Positions 9,371 to 19,505 are shown, counted from the first letter of the stretch. The stretch is 64,000 nucleotides of DNA from Planktomarina sp. (GCA_016780825.1 JADHLF010000002.1:45951-109950), one strand, 5' to 3'. Notes: generated from the letters alone by a model not told the origin. Program-made: numbers and translations.

Positions 9371-11779
9371 ATGACTTTGAATTTAGCCGAAAGCTACCCT
9401 GTATTGCCGCTGCGCGACATCGTCGTGTTCCCATATATGATCGTGCCTCTATTTGTTGGGCGTGATAAATCTGTGCGCGCGCTTGAGCAGGTGATGACGC
9501 AAGACAAGCAAATTTTGCTGTCGTCGCAGCGTGACCCGGGGGAGGATGATCCGTCGGAAGATGGGATTTTCCGCGTCGGCGTTTTGGCGAATGTTTTGCA
9601 GTTGTTGAAGCTTCCCGATGGCACGGTCAAAGTGCTGGTCGAAGGCCGCGCCCGTGTTCAGATTGAACGCTTCATCGACAATGAGTCTTATTTCGAAGCC
9701 GGGGCCCGGCCTTTGGAGGAGACGCAGGGCGACGCGGAAATGGTTGCAGCCTTGGTGCGCTCGGTCTCATCTGAGTTCGAGCTCTATGCCAAAGTAAAGA
9801 AAAACGTGCCGGAGGAGGCGCTGTCGGCCATTGCTGAGACGCGCAATTCCAGCAAGCTGGCCGATCTGGCCTCTGGACATCTTGGCGTTGAAGTTGAGCA
9901 GAAGCAGGAGCTTTTGGAGCTGCTCTGCGTGGCGGACCGTTTGGAGAAAGTCTACGGTCTGATGCAGGGCGAAATGTCCGTGCTGAAAGTTGAGAAAAAG
10001 ATCAAGTCGCGGGTCAAAACTCAGATGGAGAAGACCCAGCGCGAATATTATTTGAATGAGCAAATGAAAGCCATTCAAAAGGAATTGGGCGAGGGGGACG
10101 AGGGCGAAGGCGAATTGGCCGAGTTGGAGGCCAAAATTGCAAAAACAAAATTGTCCAAGGAAGCCTCTGACAAAGCAGCCGCCGAGTTGAAGAAGCTCAA
10201 GAATATGTCCCCGATGTCCGCAGAGGCGACCGTCGTGCGCAATTATCTTGATTGGATGCTGTCTCTGCCCTGGGGTGTGCGCAGCCGGGTTAAGAAAGAT
10301 CTTACACAGGCTCAAAAGACCCTCGATGATGATCATTATGGGTTGGAGAAGGTCAAAGAGCGCATTGTTGAATATTTGGCCGTGCAACAGCGTTCGCGCA
10401 AATTAAAAGGCCCCATCATGTGTTTGGTGGGCCCTCCTGGCGTGGGGAAAACCTCGCTCGGGAAATCAGTTGCCAAAGCCACGGGGCGCGAATTTATTCG
10501 TATCTCTTTGGGTGGGGTGCGTGATGAAAGCGAAATTCGCGGTCACCGGCGGACCTATATTGGCTCCATGCCCGGTAAAATTATACAGGCGTTGAAAAAG
10601 GCCAAAACCACCAATCCGCTGATCCTGCTGGATGAGATTGACAAAATGGGTCAGGATTTCCGAGGCGATCCAGCCTCTGCGATGTTGGAGGTGTTGGATC
10701 CTGAGCAGAACGCAACCTTCGTGGATCATTACCTCGAGGTGGAATATGATCTGTCTGATGTGATGTTCTTGACCACATCCAACAGCTATAACATGCCCGG
10801 CCCCTTGCTGGACCGTATGGAGATCATTCCTCTGGCGGGCTATACTGAAGAGGAAAAGGCTGAGATTGCGCATCGCCATTTGATCCCAAAGCAGGTGAAA
10901 AACCACGGGCTGAAGGCCTCTGAATTCTCGTTGGAGCCTGAAGCGCTGCAAGAGATTATCCGCACCTACACCCGCGAGGCAGGCGTGCGGAATTTGGAGC
11001 GTGAGATCGGGAAATTGGCTCGCAAAGCAGTCACCAAGATCGTAAAAAAGGAGGTGGAGAGCGTCACCATTTCGGTCGACAACCTGGATGACTACCTCGG
11101 CGTTAAGAAATATCGTTACGGTTTGGCGGAAGATGATCACCAGGTGGGGGTCGTGACGGGTCTGGCCTATACCAGCGTGGGCGGCGATTTGCTGCATATC
11201 GAAGCGCTGCGCCTGCCGGGCAAAGGCCGAATGAAAACCACCGGGACTTTGGGCGATGTGATGAAAGAGAGCATCGATGCGGCCAGCTCCTATGTGCGCT
11301 CCATTTCGCCCGAGATCGGCGTAAAGCCGCCCCGGTTCGACAAGATGGACATCCATGTGCATGTGCCCGAAGGCGCGACGCCCAAGGATGGCCCATCGGC
11401 GGGTCTGGCGATGGTGACGTCGATTGTCTCTGTGTTGACAGGCATTCCCGTGCGCAAAGATATCGCCATGACCGGCGAGGTGACATTGCGCGGCAATGCC
11501 CTTCCGATTGGTGGCTTAAAAGAGAAGCTTCTGGCGGCGCTGCGCGGCGGTATAAAAACTGTGTTGATTCCAGCCGAGAATGAGAAAGACCTGCGCGATT
11601 TGCCCAAGAGCGTCACGGATGGTTTGGAGATCATTCCCGTCAGCCATGTGTCAGAGGTGTTGAAACACGCTTTGATATCTGCCCCCGAGCCGATTGATTG
11701 GGATGAGGCGGTGGAGGATGCAGCCGCGGCCGCCCTTGCGGCAGAGCGTGGCAGCGCCGCTGGCCTCACCGCGCATTGA
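9371..11779 (+). CDS. lon: ATP-dependent Lon protease
   Basis: A cytoplasmic AAA+ serine protease that degrades misfolded and regulatory proteins. The order of domains is the Lon N-terminal substrate domain (residues about 10-205), a coiled-coil linker, the AAA+ module with Walker A GPPGVGKTS near residue 353 and Walker B LILLDEIDKM near 417, and the C-terminal protease domain. The catalytic serine is Ser676 in PKDGPSAG and the catalytic lysine is the second lysine of GLKEK, near residue 719. Length (802 residues) is typical. The ATG follows AAGGAACGAGA. The near-consensus heat-shock promoter upstream indicates RpoH control. Confidence 0.98.
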   Translation: MTLNLAESYPVLPLRDIVVFPYMIVPLFVGRDKSVRALEQVMTQDKQILLSSQRDPGEDDPSEDGIFRVGVLANVLQLLKLPDGTVKVLVEGRARVQIERFIDNESYFEAGARPLEETQGDAEMVAALVRSVSSEFELYAKVKKNVPEEALSAIAETRNSSKLADLASGHLGVEVEQKQELLELLCVADRLEKVYGLMQGEMSVLKVEKKIKSRVKTQMEKTQREYYLNEQMKAIQKELGEGDEGEGELAELEAKIAKTKLSKEASDKAAAELKKLKNMSPMSAEATVVRNYLDWMLSLPWGVRSRVKKDLTQAQKTLDDDHYGLEKVKERIVEYLAVQQRSRKLKGPIMCLVGPPGVGKTSLGKSVAKATGREFIRISLGGVRDESEIRGHRRTYIGSMPGKIIQALKKAKTTNPLILLDEIDKMGQDFRGDPASAMLEVLDPEQNATFVDHYLEVEYDLSDVMFLTTSNSYNMPGPLLDRMEIIPLAGYTEEEKAEIAHRHLIPKQVKNHGLKASEFSLEPEALQEIIRTYTREAGVRNLEREIGKLARKAVTKIVKKEVESVTISVDNLDDYLGVKKYRYGLAEDDHQVGVVTGLAYTSVGGDLLHIEALRLPGKGRMKTTGTLGDVMKESIDAASSYVRSISPEIGVKPPRFDKMDIHVHVPEGATPKDGPSAGLAMVTSIVSVLTGIPVRKDIAMTGEVTLRGNALPIGGLKEKLLAALRGGIKTVLIPAENEKDLRDLPKSVTDGLEIIPVSHVSEVLKHALISAPEPIDWDEAVEDAAAAALAAERGSAAGLTAH

Positions 11780-11787
11780 GTAACATG

Positions 11788-11823
11788 CAAAGGCGCTTCA
11801 GTGATCGAGCTGGCGCGCCTTTG
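11788..11823 (+). terminator. Hairpin downstream of lon
   Basis: CAAAGGCGC (11788-11796) and its exact complement GCGCCTTTG (11815-11823) flank an 18-base loop, starting 9 bases after the lon stop. There is no long T tract, so it may be a 3'-end stabilising structure and not a strong terminator. Confidence 0.5.
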
Positions 11824-11846
11824 ACCTTACCGATGCCCTGCGGGCG

Positions 11847-12455
11847 ATGCGCGGCGGTGGCCTTATGAGCGCCGCGCCGATCATCCCCTCCTGTCCTGAG
11901 GTGCTGGTCTTGCGCCATGGGCAAACGCAGTGGAATGCCGAAGGTCGCCTGCAAGGTCATCTCGACAGCCCTTTAACAGAAACAGGCTTGCGCCAAGCAC
12001 AGCGGCAAAATGAAATTTTGCGGCCCTATGATTTGACGGGTTTCCGATTTATCTCCAGCCCCCAGGGGCGCGCGCGTCTGACGGCACAAATTGCCCTGGC
12101 GGGTATCGCCGCGGAGATCGAAACCTCAACGGAGTTGATGGAAATCGGCATGGGCGCCTGGGCTGGTGTCACGCGCGTTGAGATTGCCACAGAACGAAAG
12201 TGCAGCCTGCAAGACCTTGGGCAAACCCAGTTTTATGACTGGGCTCCCGGCGGAGAGGGCACCGCGCGGCTTTACGAGCGCTGCGCCGCATTCTTGGCGC
12301 AGCTTCGGTGGCCTGCGGTTCTGGTCACCCATGGGATGACCTCGCTATGTTTGCGCCTTTGCGCGCTCGGTTGGGGGCTTGATCGTTTGACCGATTTGCC
12401 AAGCGGGCAGGGGGTGGTTTACCGTGTCAAAGCGGGCCATCATGATGAGTTATAA
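11847..12455 (+). CDS. Histidine phosphatase family protein (phosphoglycerate mutase-like)
   Basis: A branch-1 histidine phosphatase of about 200 residues. The phosphohistidine motif is VLRHGQTQWN, and the second catalytic histidine is in LVTHGMTS. Such proteins dephosphorylate sugar phosphates or nucleotide-loop intermediates; members near cobalamin genes act as CobC, but this one is not beside them. The start may be ATG 11847 or, more likely, ATG 11865 (MSAAPIIPS); neither has a strong ribosome-binding site. It lies downstream of lon behind a hairpin. Confidence 0.82.
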   Translation: MRGGGLMSAAPIIPSCPEVLVLRHGQTQWNAEGRLQGHLDSPLTETGLRQAQRQNEILRPYDLTGFRFISSPQGRARLTAQIALAGIAAEIETSTELMEIGMGAWAGVTRVEIATERKCSLQDLGQTQFYDWAPGGEGTARLYERCAAFLAQLRWPAVLVTHGMTSLCLRLCALGWGLDRLTDLPSGQGVVYRVKAGHHDEL

Positions 12456-12510
12456 AAAACTGAAAAAACCGCTTGCCCCCCAGGCTTGCCCAATCTATAT
12501 CGCGGCTACC

Positions 12511-12586
<76 letters not shown>

Positions 12587-12783
12587 TATCATCCCCCGCC
12601 AGATCACCCCAACGACAGCGAAAATCGCGCAAGGCCGTCGCGCGGCGTTTACCTGCAGCTCAGACCTCTTTAGTATGATCGCGAAATCCACATATGATTT
12701 TGTCCGATGGCTGTTCTTGTCGTTGCAGGGCAATGGCGCATGTGGGATAACTGCGAGACTCTTTGACGACAGGAATACCTGAT

Positions 12784-13437
12784 ATGACTAATTTTTCGAC
12801 TCGCCGCACCACGATGGTTGATACACAGATTAGACCGGCGGATGTGACGAAATTTCCCATCATTGATGCCATGCTTCAGGTGCGGCGCGAAGCCTTCGTG
12901 CCCGATCACCTACGCGAAACTGCCTATGCGGATGCGATTTTGGATTTGGGCCATGGCCGGATGATCCTTGAGCCGCGCACCTTTGCCAAAATGCTCGATG
13001 CTGTGGACATTCAAGGCAATGAGTTGGTTTTGGATCTTGGCTGTGGTCTTGGCTATTCCTCCGCTGTGATTGGAAAGTTATCGGAAGCTGTTGTTGCTAT
13101 TGAAGAAAATGAAGTCATGGCCGCTGAGGCTGAGGCGAATTTGGCCGCTGAGGGCTGTCTGAATGTCGCGGTCGTTCAGGGCATTTTGACCGAAGGGGCG
13201 GCGCAACACGCGCCTTTTGATGTGATCGTGGTGCAAGGGGCGGTGGAGCACATTCCCGAGGCTGTGATCGCGCAATTGGCGGAAGGGGGCCGTATTGTTG
13301 CCGTCTTCAGCCAAAAGGGTCAGGGCGCGGTTCGGGTTGGCTATAAAACCGATGGCAAGATTTCCTGGCGTTTTGCCTGCAACGCCTTTGCGCCTGTATT
13401 GAACGGATTTGTGAAAGAGCGCAGTTTTGCGCTTTAG
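12784..13437 (+). CDS. pcm: Protein-L-isoaspartate O-methyltransferase family protein
   Basis: A 217-residue SAM-dependent methyltransferase of the PCMT family, which repairs isoaspartyl residues in aged proteins. The start gives MTNFSTRRTTMVDTQIR; AGGAA lies about 10 bases upstream, and the longer frame from 12763 has no family similarity. The SAM motif is LDLGCGLGYSS near residue 80 and the post-I region VAIEEN follows. It is immediately upstream of tolC (34-base gap), an arrangement common in Rhodobacteraceae, and probably forms an operon with it. Confidence 0.88.
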   Translation: MTNFSTRRTTMVDTQIRPADVTKFPIIDAMLQVRREAFVPDHLRETAYADAILDLGHGRMILEPRTFAKMLDAVDIQGNELVLDLGCGLGYSSAVIGKLSEAVVAIEENEVMAAEAEANLAAEGCLNVAVVQGILTEGAAQHAPFDVIVVQGAVEHIPEAVIAQLAEGGRIVAVFSQKGQGAVRVGYKTDGKISWRFACNAFAPVLNGFVKERSFAL

Positions 13438-13471
13438 AACCTAAAATGATTCTTTTGCCTGGGGGGCCCAA

Positions 13472-14836
13472 ATGTTTAGACGGAAACTTGCGGAATTGAG
13501 CTGTGCGGCCATCTTGATTTTGGCCGCACCGAGTTTTGCTGTGGCAGAGAGCCTGCAGGACAGCCTGCGCAATGCGTACAAAAACAGTGGTCTTTTGGTG
13601 CAAAATCGCGCCCTTTTGCGCGCGGCCGATGAGAAGGTCGCTGACGCTGTGGCGGCCTTGCGCCCGGTGATCAGTTGGAGCTCAAAATTTTCTCATTTCT
13701 ACAATGCTTCGACCAATAGCGATAGTTTGATCTCAAGTATCGATGCCAAATGGCTGCTTTATGATTTTGGCCGTTCGGATTTGCAGGTTGAAGTGCTGAA
13801 GGAAACTGTTCTGGCGACCCGGCAAGCATTGGTGTCGATCGAGCAAAATGTGCTTTTGAGCGCGGTGGCGGCGCATATGAATTACCGCCGGTCGGTGGAA
13901 TTTGTGTCCCTGCGCCTGGCCAATGTGCAATTGATTGAACAAGAATTGCGCGCGGCTCAAGATCGATTTGATGTGGGCGAGGTCACGCGGACGGATGTGG
14001 CATTGGCGGAGGCGCGTTTGGCCAGTGCGCGGGCGTCGCTTGCGGTGGCGCAAGGCGACTTGGCAAATGCCGCGGCGGAATATCATGCGGTTGTGGGCCA
14101 AAAACCAGGTGATCTTGTAACCCCCGCAAGCCTGCCAGACTTGCCAAAAGATGTTTCAGCCGCCATTGCGATCGCGCGCTCCCATCACCCGGATCTTTTA
14201 AGTGTGCAACATGAGGTGGCGGCGGCTGAGCTTGCGCTGAAGGCCGCTCAGAAGGTTTACCGCCCAAGGTTTGAAGCGGGCGCAGGGCTCTCTAACGTGG
14301 ATCTTGACGGCTCTTTGACACGCAACCTCAGTTTGACCGTCAGCGGACCCATTTACAGCGGCGGCGCCATTGCCTCGGCCAGCCGTGCCAGGATGGCACA
14401 GCGTGACGCAAAGCGGGCGGGGTTGCATCTTGCCGGGCTTGAGGTTGAGCAGAACGTGCGCAATGCCTTTGTTGTACTGGACGTGGCGCGGGCCACGGGA
14501 GAGGCGACAGATCGGCAAATTGAAGCGGCCAGCGTGGCCTTTCGCGGTGTGCGCGAAGAGGCCTCTTTAGGAGCGCGGACCACTTTGGATGTGCTAAATG
14601 CGGAGCAAGAGCTGCTGGATGCGCGCGTGAACCGGATTTCAACACGGATCGATGAGCAAATCGCGAGTTATCGGCTGCTCGCCGCGATGGGGAAATTAAC
14701 GGTAACGGAGCTTGCGCTTGGGGTGAAGACCTATGATCCGGCGGAATATTACAATCTGGTAAAGTCGGCACCGCGGGCCAGAAGCAAGCAGGGCGTGGCT
14801 CTCGATAGCGTCCTAAAAGACTTGGCTGGAAATTGA
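13472..14836 (+). CDS. tolC: TolC-family outer membrane efflux/secretion channel
   Basis: A 454-residue outer membrane factor. An N-terminal signal peptide ends near AVAES (residues about 1-27), then two OEP repeats of about 200 residues rich in long amphipathic alpha-helices (for example LANVQLIEQELRAAQDRF and the equivalent in the C-terminal half). TolC trimers form the exit duct for type I secretion and RND efflux. No ABC or adaptor gene is adjacent, so the partner pumps are elsewhere. The small gene that follows has a strong ribosome-binding site and is probably co-transcribed. Confidence 0.92.
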   Translation: MFRRKLAELSCAAILILAAPSFAVAESLQDSLRNAYKNSGLLVQNRALLRAADEKVADAVAALRPVISWSSKFSHFYNASTNSDSLISSIDAKWLLYDFGRSDLQVEVLKETVLATRQALVSIEQNVLLSAVAAHMNYRRSVEFVSLRLANVQLIEQELRAAQDRFDVGEVTRTDVALAEARLASARASLAVAQGDLANAAAEYHAVVGQKPGDLVTPASLPDLPKDVSAAIAIARSHHPDLLSVQHEVAAAELALKAAQKVYRPRFEAGAGLSNVDLDGSLTRNLSLTVSGPIYSGGAIASASRARMAQRDAKRAGLHLAGLEVEQNVRNAFVVLDVARATGEATDRQIEAASVAFRGVREEASLGARTTLDVLNAEQELLDARVNRISTRIDEQIASYRLLAAMGKLTVTELALGVKTYDPAEYYNLVKSAPRARSKQGVALDSVLKDLAGN

Positions 14837-14886
14837 GCCGGGCGGCTGACTATGGTTCGCGCAAGCCCCGATGAAAAGGAGGTGCT

Positions 14887-15237
14887 GTGACCCGCAAGGA
14901 CGACTATCCTGAGCCAGATGCTTTGGTTCTCTCTATGCGCAAGTTGATCTCTGACGCCCCAGTGTCGGCGCGGGAGGCAGGCGCGGTCGCCCCTTTGGTG
15001 TTGCAAGCCAGCCAGCGGGTGGCGGCTCCGCCGTGTTTGGAGCCTCTGGTGCTCACCCGCGTGCAGGAAGCCAGCGTCGAGCAAGCGGATCCTGAGCCGT
15101 CCAAGCCCGAGGCCCCGTTGTCGCATGATCCCGAATATTTAGAGGTCATTGCCAACCTCCGCCTTGCTCTGGCCGGTCCGATGCGCGACGAGCTGTCAAG
15201 CGCCGTTCGGACGATGATTGATGATCGCGATCCCTGA
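14887..15237 (+). CDS. Small acidic hypothetical protein
   Basis: A 116-residue protein started by GTG behind an excellent AAGGAGG site, which makes it a likely real gene. The N-terminus (DALVLSMRKLISDAP) and a following LVL...RV motif vaguely resemble a family of Rhodobacteraceae proteins with an SSIRRLVSE-type N-terminus, but the usual long C-terminal helix region is short here. The centre is Pro/Ala-rich and probably disordered; a C-terminal helix (residues about 85-110) follows. Function unknown. Confidence 0.65.
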   Translation: MTRKDDYPEPDALVLSMRKLISDAPVSAREAGAVAPLVLQASQRVAAPPCLEPLVLTRVQEASVEQADPEPSKPEAPLSHDPEYLEVIANLRLALAGPMRDELSSAVRTMIDDRDP

Positions 15238-15270
15238 GCTCGGCGCAAGCGGCGTGCCGTGGTGTGGCGT

Positions 15271-16728
15271 TTACGGCGCGATGGGTCTGGCCAAAGCGAT
15301 GAGCGCATCCACATCCAGATGCTGCTCGATAAAGTCGGCAAGTCGGTCCAAAGTGTCCTGCACAGCCGCATCATAGGACGCGAGCTGCGATTGCGTGCCC
15401 AGCATGGCCAGGACCTCTGCTCGAAAGCCGTCAGAGGCAAAAAGACCATGCAAGTAACACCCGCGCACCCGCCCATCAGGAGAGATCGCCCCCTCGGGCC
15501 GGTCTGCGAGCTTGAGCCATGGGTTTTGGCAATCCGCTCCGCTGCTCTGACCGAGGTGGATCTCATAGCCCTCGACGGGCGTGTTGGTTTTGGCGCTGCG
15601 TGCTTTGGTCAATGACAAGTTTTTCTTTGGGACCATTGTGGTTTCAATATTCAAATATCCCAACCCATCGATGGAGCGCGGCGCGCCTTCGATCCCCTCC
15701 GGGTCATGGACCCTGCGCCCCAGCATCTGATAGCCGCCGCAAATGCCAATGATTTGACCGCCTCGGCGGTGATGGGCCTGCAGATCAATATCCCAGCCAT
15801 TGGCGCGGAAATTTTCCAGATCACTGATGGTGGATTTGCTGCCGGGCAGGATCACGAGCGACGCATCACCGGGCAAGGGCTGACCTTGTTCAATAATTTC
15901 AACGGTCACATTGGGCTCGGCCACCAGCGGGTCGAGATCATCGAAATTGGAGATCCGCGCCAAACGCGGCACCGCGATTTTGAGCGCGCCACCGGCCCGT
16001 GTTGCAATATCCATCACATCTTCGGCCGGCAGTTTCCACGCCTCGGAGAACCATGGCAAGACGCCGAGCGACACCCAACCGGTTTGCTCGGCAATGGCGT
16101 TCATACCCTCATCAAAGAGCGACACATCCCCGCGAAACTTATTGATTGCAAAACCTGTGATTCGGTCGCGATCCGGGGGGGGGAGAACCGCATGGGTTCC
16201 AACCATTTGTGCGATCACCCCTCCGCGGTCAATGTCACCAATCAAGATCACTGGAATATTGGCGGCCTCCGCGAAACCCATATTGGCGATATCCCCGGAG
16301 CGTAGGTTGATTTCAGCCGGGCTTCCCGCACCCTCTATGACGACAAAATCGGCACTTTTGGCCAGGCGGTGAAAGGAGTCCAGCACCCGTGGCATCAAGG
16401 TTGGTTTGAGGGCCGCATAGTCCCGGGCTTTGACCGTGGTGAGCCTTTGGCCTTGAACCACCACCTGAGCCCCAATCTCTGACTCGGGTTTCAAGAGCAC
16501 CGGGTTCATATCAACGATTGCGGGCCGTCCGCAGGCCAAGGCTTGCAGCGCCTGCGCGCGGCCAATCTCGCCACCGTCAACGGTGACCGCGGCGTTGTTC
16601 GACATATTTTGCGGCTTGAAGGGGGCCGGGTGATGGCCGCGTTTGAGAAAGGCGCGGCAGATCCCGGCCACCAGGATGGATTTGCCGACGTTAGATCCGG
16701 CACCCTGGATCATAATCGCTTTGGTCAT
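15271..16728 (-). CDS. cobQ: Cobyric acid synthase
   Basis: Amidates four carboxylates of adenosylcobyrinic acid a,c-diamide in cobalamin synthesis, using glutamine and ATP. The start gives [17 protein letters not shown], with AAGGAG 9 bases upstream; the frame extends 36 bases further without similarity. The N-terminal dethiobiotin-synthetase-like P-loop is GAGSNVGKS, and the class I glutaminase-like domain carries the nucleophile cysteine in [10 protein letters not shown]. Length (485 residues) is normal. CobS and CobT are encoded about 38 kb away in the window. Confidence 0.97.
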   Translation of the reverse strand: MTKAIMIQGAGSNVGKSILVAGICRAFLKRGHHPAPFKPQNMSNNAAVTVDGGEIGRAQALQALACGRPAIVDMNPVLLKPESEIGAQVVVQGQRLTTVKARDYAALKPTLMPRVLDSFHRLAKSADFVVIEGAGSPAEINLRSGDIANMGFAEAANIPVILIGDIDRGGVIAQMVGTHAVLPPPDRDRITGFAINKFRGDVSLFDEGMNAIAEQTGWVSLGVLPWFSEAWKLPAEDVMDIATRAGGALKIAVPRLARISNFDDLDPLVAEPNVTVEIIEQGQPLPGDASLVILPGSKSTISDLENFRANGWDIDLQAHHRRGGQIIGICGGYQMLGRRVHDPEGIEGAPRSIDGLGYLNIETTMVPKKNLSLTKARSAKTNTPVEGYEIHLGQSSGADCQNPWLKLADRPEGAISPDGRVRGCYLHGLFASDGFRAEVLAMLGTQSQLASYDAAVQDTLDRLADFIEQHLDVDALIALARPIAP

Positions 16729-16881
16729 ATGGCTCTCCTTGAGGCCTTGGCATGTTCGGCTCAAGTCAATACCAGTTTGGCGGTCCGAACATGGGCGCAG
16801 TTTAACCAGCGGCTTGCGCCGGAGCCATCTTTAATGCGGCAATTTTCTGCTTTTTTCGGCACTGCGATTGCTGAAACGCAA

Positions 16882-16903
16882 AACGCGCCCATTTGGGCGC
16901 GTT
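16882..16903 (-). terminator. Terminator hairpin downstream of the DUF6280-like gene
   Basis: AACGCGCCC (16882-16890) and GGGCGCGTT (16895-16903) pair perfectly around a 4-base loop. It is 24 bases beyond the stop of the minus-strand small gene and separates it from cobQ. Confidence 0.65.
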
Positions 16904-16927
16904 GGCGGTCAAAACCGTCTGGAGGTT

Positions 16928-17239
16928 TTAAGCAGCTTCTGCCTGCTGGCGGCGTTCGCTCTCTTCGCGGCTCAGAGCCACGGAGGTGCGGATCCCCTTG
17001 CCAACGAAATCCATGAGGCCAGAGACCACACGTTCGTTGGGATCAATCCCGGCGCAGGAGAGCACTTCGCGCCCATCGCGAGAGCGGGCCCAACGTGCAA
17101 TTTGCTCCGGTCCGTTCCCATATTTTTTATCGTCCGCAATCGCGTCATCTAATGCAGCCAATACAACGGCAGCAAAGAGCTTGCGAGCACGGTTGCCCTG
17201 TTCGTTGTTAAAAGCGTTTCCGTCGACGAAATCTTTCAT
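16928..17239 (-). CDS. DUF6280-like conserved Rhodobacteraceae protein
   Basis: A 103-residue soluble protein beginning MKDFVDGNAFNNEQGNR. It looks highly conserved in Rhodobacteraceae from memory (family name DUF6280 recalled, not searched). It is rich in charged residues and helices, with motif KYGNGPEQIARWARSRDGRE in the centre. AAGGACACGGG upstream supplies the ribosome-binding site. It has its own terminator. No function is known. Confidence 0.8.
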   Translation of the reverse strand: MKDFVDGNAFNNEQGNRARKLFAAVVLAALDDAIADDKKYGNGPEQIARWARSRDGREVLSCAGIDPNERVVSGLMDFVGKGIRTSVALSREESERRQQAEAA

Positions 17240-17454
17240 CCCGTGTCCTTTTAATTCTTACTCTTGAACTTTTCGATCTGCGCTCCTTATGCAGCATCGA
17301 AGACGATTCGGGTGGTCTCTTTTGGAATGCCTGCCATGCATTGAATGCATAGCTCAAAGCCCACCCTCGGCGTCAGTCGTGGCTTGAAACCGCAACCTGG
17401 CTTCGATATAGGCGGTGTTGAATCAAAATCAACCTTTTATCCAAGGTTCTATAC

Positions 17455-18018
17455 ATGCCAAAGATTAACGGAAATGAAATACGCATCGGAAATGTGCTTG
17501 AGCACAATGGCGGCCTCTGGAGCGCAGTGAAGGTCGATCACGTAAAGCCCGGAAAAGGCGGGGCTTTTGCTCAGGTCGAAATGCGCAATCTGCGCAATGG
17601 ATCGAAATTGAATGAGCGATTCCGGTCTGCTGACAAAGTGGAAAAGGTCCGTTTGGAGCAAAAGGATCAGCAGTTTCTTTATGAAAATGACGGCATGTTG
17701 GTGTTCATGGATATGGAAACCTATGATCAGATCGAATTGCCGGCGGAATTGCTTGGTGAGCGCCGTCCGTTTTTGCAAGATGGAATGACCGTTCAGATTG
17801 AGTATCACGAGGCCGAAGCGCTGCATGCTACTCTGCCGCAAAAGGTGACGTGCAAAATTGTTGAGACCGAGCCTGTGGTCAAAGGCCAAACTGCGGCCAA
17901 TTCGTTTAAGCCGGCGGTTTTGGACAATGGGTTGAAAGTTATGGTGCCGCCCTTCGTCGGGCCAGATGAGTTGATCATCGTCGACACTATTTCGATGGAA
18001 TATACAGAGCGGGCCTAA
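17455..18018 (+). CDS. efp: Elongation factor P
   Basis: Relieves ribosome stalling at polyproline stretches. The 187-residue protein has the three beta-barrel domains of EF-P: KOW-like N-terminal domain with the modifiable Lys34 in VKPGKGGAF, the middle domain with [15 protein letters not shown], and the C-terminal OB domain ending in MEYTERA. The genes for the lysine-modifying EpmA/EpmB enzymes are not in the window. Its stop shares CTAA with the ygfZ stop. Confidence 0.97.
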   Translation: MPKINGNEIRIGNVLEHNGGLWSAVKVDHVKPGKGGAFAQVEMRNLRNGSKLNERFRSADKVEKVRLEQKDQQFLYENDGMLVFMDMETYDQIELPAELLGERRPFLQDGMTVQIEYHEAEALHATLPQKVTCKIVETEPVVKGQTAANSFKPAVLDNGLKVMVPPFVGPDELIIVDTISMEYTERA

Positions 18019-18746
18019 ACTGAGATGATCGCAGAGCCTGCGACCATCTCAGGTGCCATGCGATCGAAGCGCAGATAGGCCAATGCAAGCCCGCCATGTT
18101 GCGTATATAATACGCCGGCGGGTTTTTCATTGGCAAGAATGGCTGTGCCCATCGGCGCTGCCCCGGAAATTTTCACCTTCCGCAGGCCTTTGCGGAGCTC
18201 GGTTTTATGTTTCATACGGGCTACGATCTCTTGCCCGACATAACAGCCTTTTTTAAAATCCACCCCGTTCAGACGTTCGAAATCCATTTCCAGGATAAAG
18301 CGGTCTGGCGTTAATTCTATCCCGGTCTCTGGTATGATATGCGCCACGCGCAAGGCTGGCCAATCGATGACACCTGCCTCTTGCCGCCCGTAAGCGCGCC
18401 AGCCCAAATTTGGATCACGCGGATCGGCAAATCCATCTGGCGGGAGGCTGCCCAATCCGCAGCACAGCTCGATATCCACCTCGGCAATTTGCACATCTGC
18501 GCGCAGGCGATACATCGTCAGGCGCATGAGCAGGCTGGGGCAAATCTCTGAGGCCACGTCGATGAGCAGATCATCGGGCCGTTGCAAGACAAAGAAATCT
18601 GCAAGATATTTGCCCTGTGGGGTCAAGAGCGCTGTGTAATGCAACCCGGGCGCTTTGATATCATTTGTCACAAGATTTTGCAAAAAGCCAATCCGGTCAG
18701 CACCGGTGACTTGAAGTATGCTGCGGGGCTGTTCAGGCTGGGCCAT
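18015..18746 (-). CDS. ygfZ: YgfZ/GcvT-like folate-binding protein (Fe-S cluster assembly)
   Basis: A 243-residue member of the COG0354 family, which uses tetrahydrofolate in Fe-S protein maturation. The diagnostic motif KGCYVGQE is present near residue 165. The start at 18746 ([11 protein letters not shown]) has AAGGA 8 bases upstream; an in-frame ATG lies at 18773 and the frame stays open far into the divergent glycosyltransferase gene, but without similarity. It faces the glycosyltransferase gene across 60 bases and converges on efp. Confidence 0.93.
   Translation of the reverse strand: MAQPEQPRSILQVTGADRIGFLQNLVTNDIKAPGLHYTALLTPQGKYLADFFVLQRPDDLLIDVASEICPSLLMRLTMYRLRADVQIAEVDIELCCGLGSLPPDGFADPRDPNLGWRAYGRQEAGVIDWPALRVAHIIPETGIELTPDRFILEMDFERLNGVDFKKGCYVGQEIVARMKHKTELRKGLRKVKISGAAPMGTAILANEKPAGVLYTQHGGLALAYLRFDRMAPEMVAGSAIISV
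18020..18052 (+). terminator. Long hairpin after efp, inside the ygfZ 3' end
   Basis: Arms 18020-18034 and 18038-18052 form a 15-bp stem with a single G-U type mismatch and a 3-base loop. It begins two bases after the efp stop and encodes the last residues of ygfZ on the other strand. It probably ends or stabilises efp mRNA; no T tract follows. Confidence 0.6.
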
Positions 18747-18806
18747 AGCTGTTCCTTTGTCTGTGCTTTCCATATAAGCTGTTTTGACCGCAACGCTAGA
18801 GGCCTC

Positions 18807-19484
18807 ATGTCCGCACCGATTTCCGTTGTCATCCCGACGCTTAATTCTGCCAGTGATCTGCCGGCGACCCTCTTGTCCTTGATGGAGGGATTGGATGCTG
18901 GATTGATCTGCGAGGTGGTTGTCACTGACGGCGGTTCGACAGATGTCAGCGGTGCTATTGCCCTGGAGTGGGGCGCCGAGGTGATAACCGGTGCCGCCTC
19001 GCGCGGTGGGCAACTGCGCCGAGGGGTGGCGGTCACGCGCGGCGCATGGGTGATGGTTTTGCATGCGGATACGATCTTGCAAGAGGGCTGGGCCGCGCAG
19101 GTGAAAGCCGAGATGCAGCAAGGCCCGCTGTGTTTTTCGCTGGCCTTCCGCGCCAGAGGTCTTGCGCCCCGATGGGTGGCGGCCTGGGCTAATCTGCGCA
19201 GTGACCTCTTTGGATTGCCCTACGGTGATCAAGGGCTCTTGCTGCGCCGGCGCGATTATGACCGGGCCGGTGGCTATCCAGATCAACCCCTGATGGAAGA
19301 TGTGGCGCTGGTGCGGGCATTGGAGCTGAAAATCCGCCGACTGCCAGCCCATGCGTTCACGCGCGCCGACAAATATCAGCAGCAGGGTTGGTTGCGTCGG
19401 GGGGCAAAAAACCTTGGCCTATTGCTGCGGTATTTATTGGGGGCAAATCCCGACGACTTGGCGCGTCGTTATCACAGGCCATAG
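18807..19484 (+). CDS. Family 2 glycosyltransferase, TIGR04283-like
   Basis: A 225-residue GT-A fold enzyme beginning MSAPISVVIPTLNSA. The nucleotide-sugar binding residues are in VVTDGGSTD and the metal-binding DxD-like motif is HADT; a PYGDQGLLLRR and PLMEDVALV region completes the acceptor side. Related proteins are annotated in arsenosugar biosynthesis, a link that is only family-level here. The frame extends upstream to 18582 but without similarity. It is divergent from ygfZ and convergent with the ABC exporter gene (21-base gap). Confidence 0.85.
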   Translation: MSAPISVVIPTLNSASDLPATLLSLMEGLDAGLICEVVVTDGGSTDVSGAIALEWGAEVITGAASRGGQLRRGVAVTRGAWVMVLHADTILQEGWAAQVKAEMQQGPLCFSLAFRARGLAPRWVAAWANLRSDLFGLPYGDQGLLLRRRDYDRAGGYPDQPLMEDVALVRALELKIRRLPAHAFTRADKYQQQGWLRRGAKNLGLLLRYLLGANPDDLARRYHRP

Positions 19485-19505
19485 CAAAGGCGGCGGCGCC
19501 CCCCC

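Noticed and set aside
18747..19352. Extended minus-strand frame joined to ygfZ, opposite the glycosyltransferase gene
   Set aside because: The YgfZ family starts near 18746 with a good ribosome-binding site. The rest is an antisense shadow of the glycosyltransferase gene.
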